Made by a program: the position numbers and the translations under genes. Under the pieces are notes generated by a model, which had not been told where the DNA came from, searched no databases, and saw only the letters and a list, made by a program, of their open reading frames with translations. 35,383 nucleotides of DNA from Methanomicrobiales archaeon (GTDB lineage Archaea > Halobacteriota > Methanomicrobia > Methanomicrobiales > JACTUA01), in assembly GCA_030019205.1 (NCBI GenBank), contig JASEFH010000024.1, forward strand, positions 1-35,383. Reading direction: 5' to 3'. Shown here one piece after another: positions 7,693 through 14,693 of this stretch; the stretch's first letter is position 1; every line of letters begins with the position of its first letter.

Positions 7693-8242
7693 ACCGGAGG
7701 AATTTCGAGACGAACGGAGACGTCTCCCCTCTCCGCAGGAAATGCCCTGAAGGCCCCTCGCTGAGGAACTCGGAGAACCAGGACTCGTGCTCGATCTCCT
7801 CGTTGAGGATCGAGAGCGAGAGATCGTAGGTGCGGTGATCCTTCCCCGCGGTATAGTTGCATATCTCCGTGTAACCCTTCACGGCGCACCGCTCCGCATT
7901 CACCAGCACCGTGAGCATCTCGGTGATGTTCTTCGGGTCCTGCGGCAGCCGTGCCGGCCTGCAGGCGGAGATATTGTGGAAATCCACCATGTTCTCCGGC
8001 AGACTGCCTCCCAGTTCGTAGATGCGGGGGACGAGCGCCTCGAAGTGATTGCGGTCCTCGATGCGTGCCGTCTCCGCGATCTCCTTTATCCCCTCGCCTT
8101 CGAGCCCGATCAGGTTGATCCGGAGGATCGTGTAGTAGTAGTACGTGGTCAGCTCGGCCGATGCATTCTTCACCAGCATCTCCAGGAGTTTCCCGAGGTC
8201 GATGCCTGTTTTTTCAACCACTTCGCGTGCAACTGTTGCCAT
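7691..8242 (-). CDS. DPSL (Dps-like / thioferritin-type) ferritin
   Basis: A 183-residue four-helix protein closely similar in pattern to archaeal Dps-like proteins: NASAELTTYYYYTILR, EGEGIKEIAETARIEDRNHFE, RIYELGG, FHNISAC, NAERCAVKGYTEICNYTAGKDHRTYDLS and NEEIEHESWFSEFL. Likely ferroxidase ligands are Glu30, Glu62, His66, Glu117, Glu149 and His152. Conserved cysteines 94, 119 and 128 match those of the DPSL/thioferritin group, in which cysteines lie near the di-iron site. The family forms 12-mers that store iron and use peroxide to protect DNA. The ATG has AAGGTGG about 7 nt upstream; a TATA-like element at 8291-8297 implies a leader of about 26 nt. A palindrome sits at the predicted transcription start. 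Confidence 0.88.
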   Translation of the reverse strand: MATVAREVVEKTGIDLGKLLEMLVKNASAELTTYYYYTILRINLIGLEGEGIKEIAETARIEDRNHFEALVPRIYELGGSLPENMVDFHNISACRPARLPQDPKNITEMLTVLVNAERCAVKGYTEICNYTAGKDHRTYDLSLSILNEEIEHESWFSEFLSEGPSGHFLRRGETSPFVSKFLR

Positions 8243-8257
8243 AATGCCACCTTAGCG

Positions 8258-8271
8258 TCGAAATTTTTCGA
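8258..8271. promoter_or_regulatory. Palindrome TCGAAA-TT-TTTCGA at the DPSL transcription start
   Basis: A perfect 6-bp inverted repeat with a 2-bp spacer lies between the TATA-like box (8291-8297) and the DPSL start codon (8242), almost exactly where transcription should begin. A protein bound here would block initiation, so it is a candidate operator for oxidative or iron control. The sequence does not match the GTTTn3AAAC SurR motif. Confidence 0.4.
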
Positions 8272-8290
8272 GTGTTTACCTGTTCCAGAG

Positions 8291-8297
8291 TTATATA
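8291..8297 (-). promoter_or_regulatory. TATA-like box for the DPSL ferritin gene
   Basis: TATATAA on the minus strand is centred about 52 bp before the ATG at 8242. It predicts a start site near 8268 and a leader of about 26 nt, long enough to contain the AAGGTGG SD. Confidence 0.55.
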
Positions 8298-8361
8298 GAT
8301 TGTGTCCGAACAATGGGTGAGCACCTCTTTCACATGCCAGCGCAGCATACTATCCCGTTAA

Positions 8362-8697
8362 AAGCGATACCAGCCTCAGGTATCGGCTGATCAGAAGATC
8401 CCGCGGGGGAGTGCTGAAGCGGATACGCCGGCTGGCGGATACCGCGATGACAGGCCCCTTGATTGGACCATCCGGGCCATTGAGGAGCACCTGGAGTTTC
8501 TCGGGGGCGGACCCCCTTCGGGCTGCTGGAGCCGCTTCCTGCATGCCACCCTGGCGGCGAACCACAAGGTCGTCGGAGTGGTGGGGAAATGGAGCAATCC
8601 AGCTGAAGGCCCGGAGAGACGTCCTGCGATGGCTTTCGAAAAGTTCGTCCCTCCTCCGGTTCACCGGTATGTAACGAACTTTCATGGATTCTTATGA
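8362..8697 (+). other. Open frame without a start codon; possible gene remnant
   Basis: After a TAA at 8359 this frame stays open for 111 codons to a TGA at 8695-8697. It has no ATG or GTG near its beginning. The translation looks protein-like in part (DRPLDWTIRAIEEHLEFLGG, then FLHATLAANHKVVGVVGKW) and is not recognised. Its stop overlaps the ATG of the following membrane protein in an ATGA arrangement, as in translationally coupled genes. It may be a gene that has lost its 5' end or a chance frame. The rest of the 8243-8693 gap holds the DPSL promoter and nothing else recognised. Confidence 0.3.
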
Positions 8698-9356
8698 CGG
8701 CAGCCGACGACCTGCAGTACGTGAGAAGCACGGGAGACCTCAGGAGCACGTTCCGCGAGGAGGCGAGGAGTTTCTTCATCCTCTCCCTCATGAACATCGT
8801 TTTTGCCGCGCTGGCGATGGCCTTCGGGATCAGCGCCGTCGTCGTCAACATCCCGCAGCTGGCCGATGGCGGCGGCATACTGCCGCTCGTATCCCTCCTC
8901 CTGGGCGGCATCGCCGCCGCGGTCGGGATCTGGTGGCTCGCGGGGAGCGCCGGGATCCTGGGCGACGTGGACGATCTCCGGGACGAAGCCCGTGCCCTGC
9001 AGGAGAGCGACGAGGAGATCCTCCGGCTCATGATCGGGATGATGGCCCTCTACCGGGAGAGGCGACCCACGGTGCGGAGGATGATCCTGGTCTCCCGGAT
9101 CGGGGGAGCGATCTTCCTGTTCCTCGGCGTGGTCCGGGCAATCCAGCTCGCAGGGCTGGCGGGCTCCATGGGCGGAGCCCTGGAGACCTATGCCGTATAC
9201 CTGGGGATTGGCGGGGTGATCGTCACGGCGGGCATGGCCGCTGCCGCCCTGCTCGTCTCCATCCTCTTCGCCCGGTACGCGGCCGCCTGGGAGGGGCGCC
9301 TGGAGGAGACCGCCCGGGCGGAGGGGGCCTTGAAGAGCACCCTGGAGCGGGATTGA
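8694..9356 (+). CDS. Four-helix membrane protein of unknown function
   Basis: A 220-residue protein. A soluble N-terminal stretch of about 25 residues is followed by two transmembrane helices (about residues 26-50 and 61-84), a central charged, helical region (about 88-125, rich in Glu, Asp and Arg), two more helices (about 134-158 and 168-195), and a charged tail. No family is recognised. The next gene, a winged-helix protein, starts 1 bp after the stop, so the two form an operon. Such pairing suggests that the membrane protein and regulator act together, but no ligand or target can be named. No SD is evident at the ATG; a start at the nearby 8684 ATG is in another frame. Confidence 0.65.
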   Translation: MTAADDLQYVRSTGDLRSTFREEARSFFILSLMNIVFAALAMAFGISAVVVNIPQLADGGGILPLVSLLLGGIAAAVGIWWLAGSAGILGDVDDLRDEARALQESDEEILRLMIGMMALYRERRPTVRRMILVSRIGGAIFLFLGVVRAIQLAGLAGSMGGALETYAVYLGIGGVIVTAGMAAAALLVSILFARYAAAWEGRLEETARAEGALKSTLERD

Positions 9357-9357
9357 G

Positions 9358-9630
9358 ATGCCGAGGCGCACCCCGTACGAGATCTACTGGGAGATCCTGG
9401 TCTTCTGCCGCACTCCGCGCTCTTTCACGCAAATAGTCAACCGCTGCGACCTGAACTCCCGGATCGGGCAGGACTACCTGGAATTCCTCGCGGGGAAGGG
9501 CTACCTTGCGGTCGTCCGCGAGGGAGAGAAGCGGGTCTACCGGAGCACGGAGAGGGCCCGGGAGTATGTCTCGCTCTTCACGGACCTCTACAGGACCCTT
9601 TTTGATAAAAATCCGGGGTTTCGGTTATAG
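9358..9630 (+). CDS. Winged-helix transcription regulator
   Basis: A 90-residue protein beginning PRRTPYEIYWEIL, the usual opening of archaeal winged-helix regulators of the HTH_45/ArnR-like type. The recognition region is RSFTQIVNRCDLNSRIGQDYLEFLAGKGYL, followed by the beta wing (AVVREGEKRVYRST) and a final helix, EYVSLFTDLYRTL. The ATG is 1 bp after the stop of the four-helix membrane protein. It probably controls its own operon or a nearby target. The downstream gene is convergent. Confidence 0.78.
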   Translation: MPRRTPYEIYWEILVFCRTPRSFTQIVNRCDLNSRIGQDYLEFLAGKGYLAVVREGEKRVYRSTERAREYVSLFTDLYRTLFDKNPGFRL

Positions 9631-9787
9631 ACGGAATCCCGCAGGCGACGAAGGATCTGTCGCCCTCGTTCCCCGGTGCAGGCTTCTAGGGATGCGGCCC
9701 TGCGCGGAAGAGCAGCTTCGCACCGGTATCTCCCCCATCTCCCTTCCCATGCGTTTCCGGAATGGCAGATGCCCGTGATCCGGATCC

Positions 9788-10696
9788 TTACCGGCGCTTC
9801 CTGGAGGCCAGCCCCCCGCCTGCCACGATCCCGATGCAGAGAAGGCCGAGCGCGCCCAGGAAAAGGAGTCCGGCCGGCAGGAAGAACAGGTCCCCGTACC
9901 CGCTCCCGACAGGCAGGATCGCGCCCAGCCGGGGAACGATCGTGGTGTTCGCCGAGTGGGCCAGGCTCGGCGCCCAGACGCTCTCCGCCCGCAGCCGCAG
10001 CCAGCCGAGCACGATCGAGAAGAGGATCATGTACACGGGGATGGAAACCAGGCTTAAGAGCCCGTGCTGGTTGGGCAGGTAGCCTGCCAGCACCGCGGGT
10101 AACTGCCAGACGCCCCAGATCGCGCCGGTTGATATAGCCGCCAGCAGCGGGCGGTCGCCGAACAGGCGGATCTGCAGGTAACCCCGCCAGCCGAACTCCT
10201 CGCCGAAGAAGAGCGGCGTAAGGATGAGGGCGTTCAGGAGGAGCGCCCCGTACCGGGGCGCATCCAGGAGCCCCGGCAGGGCTTCCGGCGGCAGGGAGAG
10301 CGCGCCTACTGCCCCGCCGAGCACGAAAGAAAGGGCCGGGATTCCCGCAAGAACGAGGAACGGCCAGAGCCCGGCGAAGAGGTAGTAGGGCCAGGCCCGC
10401 CGCAGGTTGACCGCGAGGGCGGCGTCGGCAAACCCATCCCGCGTCACCACGAGGCGGACGATGGCCGCCGCGATCGCCGGCGCGAACGCCCCCGCAATGA
10501 ACGCCAGCGGCGCGACGCCCCTCGATGCGGGGATCCAGAGCAGCCAGAGGGGAATCCAGAGTGCCCAGGCGATCCCGAAGGCGAGGATGAGGTAGGCGGC
10601 GATGCCTCTTCTCACCGTTCGCCTCAGCGAGGGAATCTTCGGCCTGTGCGGGGCGGCCAGTGTCGAGAGTGCCGGTAGTGGCCACGGCGTTTCCAT
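9788..10696 (-). CDS. CPBP (Abi) family intramembrane protease homologue
   Basis: A 302-residue protein with about eight hydrophobic segments from residue 32 on. The first CPBP motif is present, EEFGWRGYL (Glu166, Glu167, Arg171). The third is LAHSANT (His247, Asn250). In the second motif, usually FxxxWHxP, the sequence is GAIWGVWQLP, so the expected zinc-binding His is Gln198. CPBP proteins include the Rce1 prenyl-protein proteases and bacterial bacteriocin-immunity proteins; with the altered ligand, activity here is uncertain. The frame is open to 10924, but sequence before 10696 is Pro/Arg/His-rich and does not look coding, so METPWPLP is taken as the start. No clear SD or TATA confirms this. 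Confidence 0.75.
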   Translation of the reverse strand: METPWPLPALSTLAAPHRPKIPSLRRTVRRGIAAYLILAFGIAWALWIPLWLLWIPASRGVAPLAFIAGAFAPAIAAAIVRLVVTRDGFADAALAVNLRRAWPYYLFAGLWPFLVLAGIPALSFVLGGAVGALSLPPEALPGLLDAPRYGALLLNALILTPLFFGEEFGWRGYLQIRLFGDRPLLAAISTGAIWGVWQLPAVLAGYLPNQHGLLSLVSIPVYMILFSIVLGWLRLRAESVWAPSLAHSANTTIVPRLGAILPVGSGYGDLFFLPAGLLFLGALGLLCIGIVAGGGLASRKRR

Positions 10697-10972
10697 ACGG
10701 GGTGCCGCTTCCGAATATCTCGGATGCTCGGGATAAGGATTGGGTTCATGCCCCTCCGCGTGAGAAGAGCACCAGTCGTGCGGTGAAGCTGGGACGGGTG
10801 TCGTCCGAAGGGGCATTCTCTGAACTGCGGGGCACGGTGCATTCCCTTCCCGCTCATCCCCGTTTCGCGATGCCAATGAGCGGAGCATCATGCCCCGAGC
10901 CCGGGCGGCCAGGCCTGTTCGCACCCGGCAGGTTGCGGATGCGGTTCCTGTCGAGACAGGAGAGGCTCGGTA
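10697..10972. other. Intergenic region between divergent genes
   Basis: This divergent stretch between the CPBP gene and the SatD-like regulator holds several small overlapping frames without family resemblance. The functional content appears to be at its right end, where the tandem palindromes begin. Confidence 0.4.
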
Positions 10973-11024
10973 TCGCTTATATCATATTTATATAAGCGAA
11001 AATACTTATATTATGCCGATATAA
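10973..11024. promoter_or_regulatory. Two tandem TTATAT-N7-ATATAA operators
   Basis: Site 1 (10977-10995, extended to a 10-bp perfect inverted repeat 10973-10982 / 10990-10999) and site 2 (11006-11024) both read TTATAT-N7-ATATAA. Their centres are 29 bp apart, near three helical turns. Site 2 overlaps the best TATA-like element (CTTATATTA, 11005-11013) for the regulator gene that starts at 11066. Because that gene encodes a C-terminal HTH, autoregulation is the simplest reading. The site architecture is direct observation; binding is inference. Confidence 0.6.
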
Positions 11025-11065
11025 CTCACTGTTACCGCCTCCATTCCGGGTGGCATGTGGTACAT

Positions 11066-11776
11066 ATGGGGCACGATCCTGCGCAGCGGCTCTTTGCGAT
11101 CCTGACGGGCGATCTCGTCGGGTCCTCCCGCTACAGCGCGTCGGAGAGGACCGAGGTGCTGCAGCACCTGGAGACCACCCTCTCCCGGATGCGGCAGTTC
11201 TACGCCTTCCGGATGCCGCCACCGCGTGCCCCGCCCACCGTAGACTACTACTTCTTCCGGGGAGACAGTCTCCAGGTGTACCTGCCCTTCCCCAAAAAGG
11301 GGCTGGAAGCCGCCCTGTTCATCCGCACGAGCCTGCTTTCGGCGGATCTTGCGAACAGAGCAGATGCGCGCATTGCCGTCGGCATCGGGAGGATCTCCTA
11401 CTTTGCCGAGCAGCTCGAAAGGATGGACGGCGAGGCCTTCCGGCTCTCGGGCGCCGCCCTCGAGCAGCTGGACAGGACGCAGCGGCACCTGATCGTGCGG
11501 ACGCCCTGGAAGGACGCCAACGCGGAACTGAGCGTGGAGTGCGCACTGTTGGACGAGCTCATGGAGAGGTGGACGGGGAGGCAGGCCGCCGCCGTCTTCC
11601 ACCGCATCACGGAAGGGAACCAGGCCCGCGCTGCAGAGATGCTCGGGATCACGCAGCCCGCTATCTCCCAGCAGCTGCGGGCGGCGGGTTTCTCCGCGGT
11701 GCAGGAGTTCCTGGACCGCTTCGAGTCGCTCATACCGGAGTACTGCGTCGAAGAACCGCTGGAAAAAGCGGAATGA
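11066..11776 (+). CDS. SatD-like cyclase-fold protein with C-terminal HTH
   Basis: A 236-residue protein. The N-terminal about 170 residues resemble the SatD family and, more distantly, class III nucleotide cyclases: FAILTGDLVGSSRYS, DYYFFRGDSLQVYLP, ALFIRTSLL, ARIAVGIGRISYF and MDGEAFRLSGAALEQL occupy the places of the cyclase DivGST, GDg, GiG and G-x-aRL elements. The second metal Asp and substrate residues are not clear, so a ligand-sensing rather than catalytic role is likely (inference). Residues about 185-215 form a helix-turn-helix, RAAEMLGITQPAISQQLRAAG. SatD genes are often beside DUF3307 genes, and the next gene is such a partner. A GTG at 11057 is an alternative start. Two tandem palindromes lie upstream. 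Confidence 0.72.
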   Translation: MGHDPAQRLFAILTGDLVGSSRYSASERTEVLQHLETTLSRMRQFYAFRMPPPRAPPTVDYYFFRGDSLQVYLPFPKKGLEAALFIRTSLLSADLANRADARIAVGIGRISYFAEQLERMDGEAFRLSGAALEQLDRTQRHLIVRTPWKDANAELSVECALLDELMERWTGRQAAAVFHRITEGNQARAAEMLGITQPAISQQLRAAGFSAVQEFLDRFESLIPEYCVEEPLEKAE

Positions 11777-11799
11777 CACCCAACAGGGGACTTCGACAC

Positions 11800-11807
11800 C
11801 TTTTAAC
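11800..11807 (+). promoter_or_regulatory. TATA-like box for the DUF3307-type gene
   Basis: CTTTTAAC is centred about 28 bp before the ATG at 11832; no SD precedes that ATG. A leaderless transcript separate from, or in addition to, the SatD-like operon is therefore possible. Confidence 0.4.
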
Positions 11808-11831
11808 CCCGGTATACCCAAGCTCATTCCC

Positions 11832-12233
11832 ATGGTGTTTGCCGCCGGGATCGGCAGCGAGGCGCTTATCTCCCCCCTGCACGTCCTCATCATCCTGGCC
11901 GCCTATCTCCTGGTCGTCTGGCCCAGCGGCCCCCTGATCGGGCGGATCATCCAGAGGTGGAAACGGACGCCTCCTTCTGCCGCCCCGGAGCAGCGGAAGA
12001 GCCTGGACAAGGCCGGCAGGTGGATCGGGTACCTGGAACGGATCCTCATCCTGACGTTCGTCCTCCTCCAGGAGTACACGGCCATCGGGTTCCTGGTGAC
12101 GGCCAAGTCGATCTTCCGGTTCGAGGCCACGCGGCAGGAGGGGGAGTACATCCTGCTCGGAACGCTGCTCAGTTTCAGCGTCGCCATCCTTGCGGGAGTG
12201 CTGGTGAATGCGGTCCTGTCGCTCATCCCCTGA
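11832..12233 (+). CDS. Membrane protein resembling the C-terminal half of DUF3307 proteins
   Basis: A 133-residue protein with one transmembrane helix near the N-terminus (about 13-35) and two more after residue 65. The middle and end match the C-terminal region of DUF3307-containing proteins: LDKAGRWIGYLERILILTF, EYTAIGFLVTAKSIFRF, and GEYILLGTLLSFSVAILAGV. The about 120-residue DUF3307 domain that normally precedes this is absent, so it is a short version. In bacteria DUF3307 proteins are found next to SatD proteins, and here the SatD-like regulator ends 55 bp upstream, which supports both assignments. Function of the pair is not known. The start follows a TATA-like box with leaderless spacing. 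Confidence 0.7.
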   Translation: MVFAAGIGSEALISPLHVLIILAAYLLVVWPSGPLIGRIIQRWKRTPPSAAPEQRKSLDKAGRWIGYLERILILTFVLLQEYTAIGFLVTAKSIFRFEATRQEGEYILLGTLLSFSVAILAGVLVNAVLSLIP

Positions 12234-12389
12234 AAATGGAGCCGCCTTGCCCCCGACCGGCAGATGCCGAAAAGCGGAAGGGATCACAAAGGCGGGTACG
12301 GGAAGGCATCCTGGCACGATCCAAAATGTCCGGATACGTGCAAGAATCCCGCTCTCCCTTCCCGGCACCCATCAGGAGGCAACGAGACG

Positions 12390-12959
12390 GTGAACGGTCG
12401 ATCCCATGTCTATCCCGCATCCCGGGCCGCCCTGCTGGACAACCGGGTCCGCCGACTGGTGCACCCGCCGCAGAAGATCCTCGGTGATTTCATCCGCCCG
12501 GGGGATGTGGTGCTGGATATCGGATCCGGCTCCGGATTCTTTACGCGGGCGATGGCCCGCATGGTAGGAGGTACGGGCAAGGTCATCGCCGTCGACCTCC
12601 AGGAGGCGATGCTGCAGAAGGTGCAGGAGACGGCACAGGAGGAGGGCCTTCTGCCACGCATCCGCCTGCACAGGGCCAGGACGGATACTCTGGATTGTTC
12701 CAGACGAGAATGCGCCGATTTTGCCCTGGCCTTCTACGTGGTCCACGAGGTCCCGGATGCGGGGAGGCTGCTTCGAGAGATTGCCGCCCTCCTCGTGCCG
12801 GGGGGAAGCCTGCTCGTTGTCGAGCCGAAGGGGGAGGTCCCGGCTGCAGAGTTCGAGAGAATGGTAGAATCCGCTCATTCGGCCGGGTTCCGAACCGTGA
12901 AACGGCCGAAGGTGCTGTTCAGCAGGGCGGTGGTGCTCCAGAAGGTGGAGACGGGCTGA
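12390..12959 (+). CDS. Class I SAM-dependent methyltransferase
   Basis: A 189-residue protein. The SAM-binding motif I is VLDIGSGSGFFT (residues about 38-49), followed by KVIAVDLQEAML with the acidic residue of motif II and ADFALAFYVVHEVPD with PGGSLLVVEPKG further on, typical of UbiE-like small methyltransferases. The start is the GTG at 12390: AGGAGG at 12374-12379 lies 10 nt upstream, and the sequence before it does not fit the family although the frame is open to 12264. The substrate is unknown; archaeal relatives are variously annotated as acting on quinone-like or small thiol or arsenic substrates. It is 156 bp after the DUF3307-type gene on the same strand. Confidence 0.8.
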   Translation: MNGRSHVYPASRAALLDNRVRRLVHPPQKILGDFIRPGDVVLDIGSGSGFFTRAMARMVGGTGKVIAVDLQEAMLQKVQETAQEEGLLPRIRLHRARTDTLDCSRRECADFALAFYVVHEVPDAGRLLREIAALLVPGGSLLVVEPKGEVPAAEFERMVESAHSAGFRTVKRPKVLFSRAVVLQKVETG

Positions 12960-13047
12960 TATTCTCCAGTTCGTGCAGAGCCTGCCGCTTCTACGGCATC
13001 AGGGATCCAGCGCGCACCGAGGATGATCGCGGCAGCGCTCCCCTCCC

Positions 13048-13527
13048 CTACAGCAGTTGCCGGAGCTCCTCGGTCAGCGCCTGGGCCTCCTTCGGCCTCC
13101 CGATGTACCAGGCCCGCGAGTTCTGGAACGCCGCGATCTTCCAGCCTGAATCCTCCCGCACGGCGACGATGGTCTGGATGGAGTTGCGCTCCTCGTCCAG
13201 GTCCCGCTGCCCGCCCCGCACCATTCCCCCGACCGCGTGCATCACGGCAATGTCGGGCGAGAGAAACCGCACGCTCCGCACCTTGCCCACCAGACGGGAG
13301 CCCGGGACGTACAGGTCCAAAACCTGCTGGTGGAACCGGGCGATCGCAGGGCGCCCCTTCAGGTAGGTGCCGTCGAATCCCACGAAATCGGCGTCATCAG
13401 CAAAGGGGGCGGCGAAGGCCACGCCACTGCCACGGTTCCAGCCTTCCACCAGCTGGCTGTGCAGGTCGCGGACGGCCGCTTCGTCCGGGGAATAGGGTAT
13501 CTGTACCTGGCCTGCCTCTGCATCCAT
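13048..13527 (-). CDS. NTF2-like (SgcJ/EcaC, DUF4440-type) protein
   Basis: A 159-residue protein of the SnoaL/NTF2 cone fold. The SgcJ/EcaC pattern is visible: DEAAVRDLHSQLVEGWNRG, FAAPFADDADFVGFDGTYLKGR, AIARFHQQV, a central LVGKVRSVRFLSPDIAVMHAVGGM, RNSIQTIVAVREDSGWKIAAFQNSR. Family members are small cavity-containing proteins whose ligands and reactions are mostly unknown. The start at 13527 follows GGGGAGAGG by about 6 nt; TATA-like elements (CTTTATA 13544-13550 and ATTAAAC 13553-13559 on the plus strand as read) lie 20-30 bp upstream, so leaderless or SD-led initiation cannot be separated. A second in-frame Met is not close. Confidence 0.75.
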   Translation of the reverse strand: MDAEAGQVQIPYSPDEAAVRDLHSQLVEGWNRGSGVAFAAPFADDADFVGFDGTYLKGRPAIARFHQQVLDLYVPGSRLVGKVRSVRFLSPDIAVMHAVGGMVRGGQRDLDEERNSIQTIVAVREDSGWKIAAFQNSRAWYIGRPKEAQALTEELRQLL

Positions 13528-13729
13528 GCCTCTCCCCTTCAGGCTTTATACGTATTAAACTGCATTGCCGGACCCGGGCCTTCGGCCACTGCCTCCCGCC
13601 AGGGTGGATGACTGTCGGAAGAGCCACCGAACACCCCGGTAAAGAAATCTCTGGGGTTAATCCCGACAACCGCAAAAGGGGCGTACCGCCATCGACGAAC
13701 CGCCTGCGGCATCGGATGCAGGAATGCGT

Positions 13730-14428
13730 TCAGTAGCCCGGAAAGATCTCTCTTTGTATCCGATCCTCCGGCACACCCAGTGTCCGGAGTGCTCTGGTCA
13801 GATCGGCGACGAGCGCAGGAGGACCGGATACGTAAAAGACACGCTCCCGGTAATCCGGTATCTCTTCTTCGATCACCTGCGCACTGACATGCCCCCGTCT
13901 CCCTTTCCAGGCGTCGCCCGGGCGTGACAGGCAGTGGACGACCTTCAGGAGCGCGTTCCTCCTCTCCAGTTCGGCCAGTTCCTCGCGGAAGATGATGTTC
14001 CCCTCACTGCGGCTTCCATACAGGAGCGTGATTCGGGACTGCGCCCCCATGTCCGTGCAATAGCGGATCATGCTCAGCATGGGGGTGATACCGATCCCTC
14101 CCGTTATCATCCCCACCCGGGGATGCTGACCGCTGAACGTAAAGCGGCCATGGGGCCCGTCGATGGACGCCCAGTCCCCCGGGCGAAGCGCATCGAGCGC
14201 CAGCGAGAAGGGGTGATCGGTGATCCTCTTGGTGAATTCGATGTAGTCCTCTTCCGTGGGGCAGCTCGAGAGGCTGAAATGCTTGGTCGTCTCCTCCCCG
14301 TCAGCCCGGATGGTGACGAATATCCACTGGCCGGGATCGTACGTGAACTCCGGCGGCCGCCCGAACCGGAAACTCTTCACCTTTTCTGCCCGGACCAGTA
14401 TCTCCGCGACGTGTGTCTGGAATTGCAT
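13730..14428 (-). CDS. FNR-type FAD-binding oxidoreductase
   Basis: A 232-residue ferredoxin-NADP reductase-fold protein. The flavin domain has KHFSLSSCPTEE in place of the RxYS motif, GDWASIDGPHGRF as the FAD phosphate segment, and the nucleotide domain has GMITGGIGITPMLSMIRY, TLLYGSRSEGNIIFREEL and VFYVSGPPALV. It ends with a conserved short FPGY tail. No [2Fe-2S] domain is fused. It probably moves electrons between NAD(P)H and a separate iron-sulfur or flavin partner, which is not identified here. It diverges from the MarR-MATE operon with a 29-bp palindrome in the gap, so it may belong to the same regulon. Confidence 0.85.
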   Translation of the reverse strand: MQFQTHVAEILVRAEKVKSFRFGRPPEFTYDPGQWIFVTIRADGEETTKHFSLSSCPTEEDYIEFTKRITDHPFSLALDALRPGDWASIDGPHGRFTFSGQHPRVGMITGGIGITPMLSMIRYCTDMGAQSRITLLYGSRSEGNIIFREELAELERRNALLKVVHCLSRPGDAWKGRRGHVSAQVIEEEIPDYRERVFYVSGPPALVADLTRALRTLGVPEDRIQREIFPGY

Positions 14429-14628
14429 GCGTCAATGCCCCTTGGCGTGCTCTTGGAAATCATAACATTAGAAGCTGCCGATACGGGGCGTAAGCGGGAC
14501 TCCGCTCGCCCGCTGGCCAGACGCCGATCCGCCGCGGCCGTAAACCGGACGGAAAAGGCCGCTGGGGAAGCAAATCGCCCGGTTGAGCGGTGCGATGGAA
14601 ACGTCTGCATCTAACTGGATCGAAAATA

Positions 14629-14657
14629 GTTGGCATCGCAACTGTTGCAATCCCAAC
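14629..14657. promoter_or_regulatory. 29-bp near-perfect palindrome, likely MarR operator
   Basis: Half-sites GTTGGCATCGCAAC and GTTGCAATCCCAAC flank a central T at 14643; 12 of 14 positions are complementary, and the centre GCAACTGTTGC is perfect. It lies about 40 bp before the MarR ATG, next to a TATA-like AAAATAG (14624-14630), so it probably covers the transcription start. Length and position are typical of a MarR dimer site. Confidence 0.6.
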
Positions 14658-14693
14658 ATTCAAGGGGGATTCCGCACCAGTACATAAGGTACA

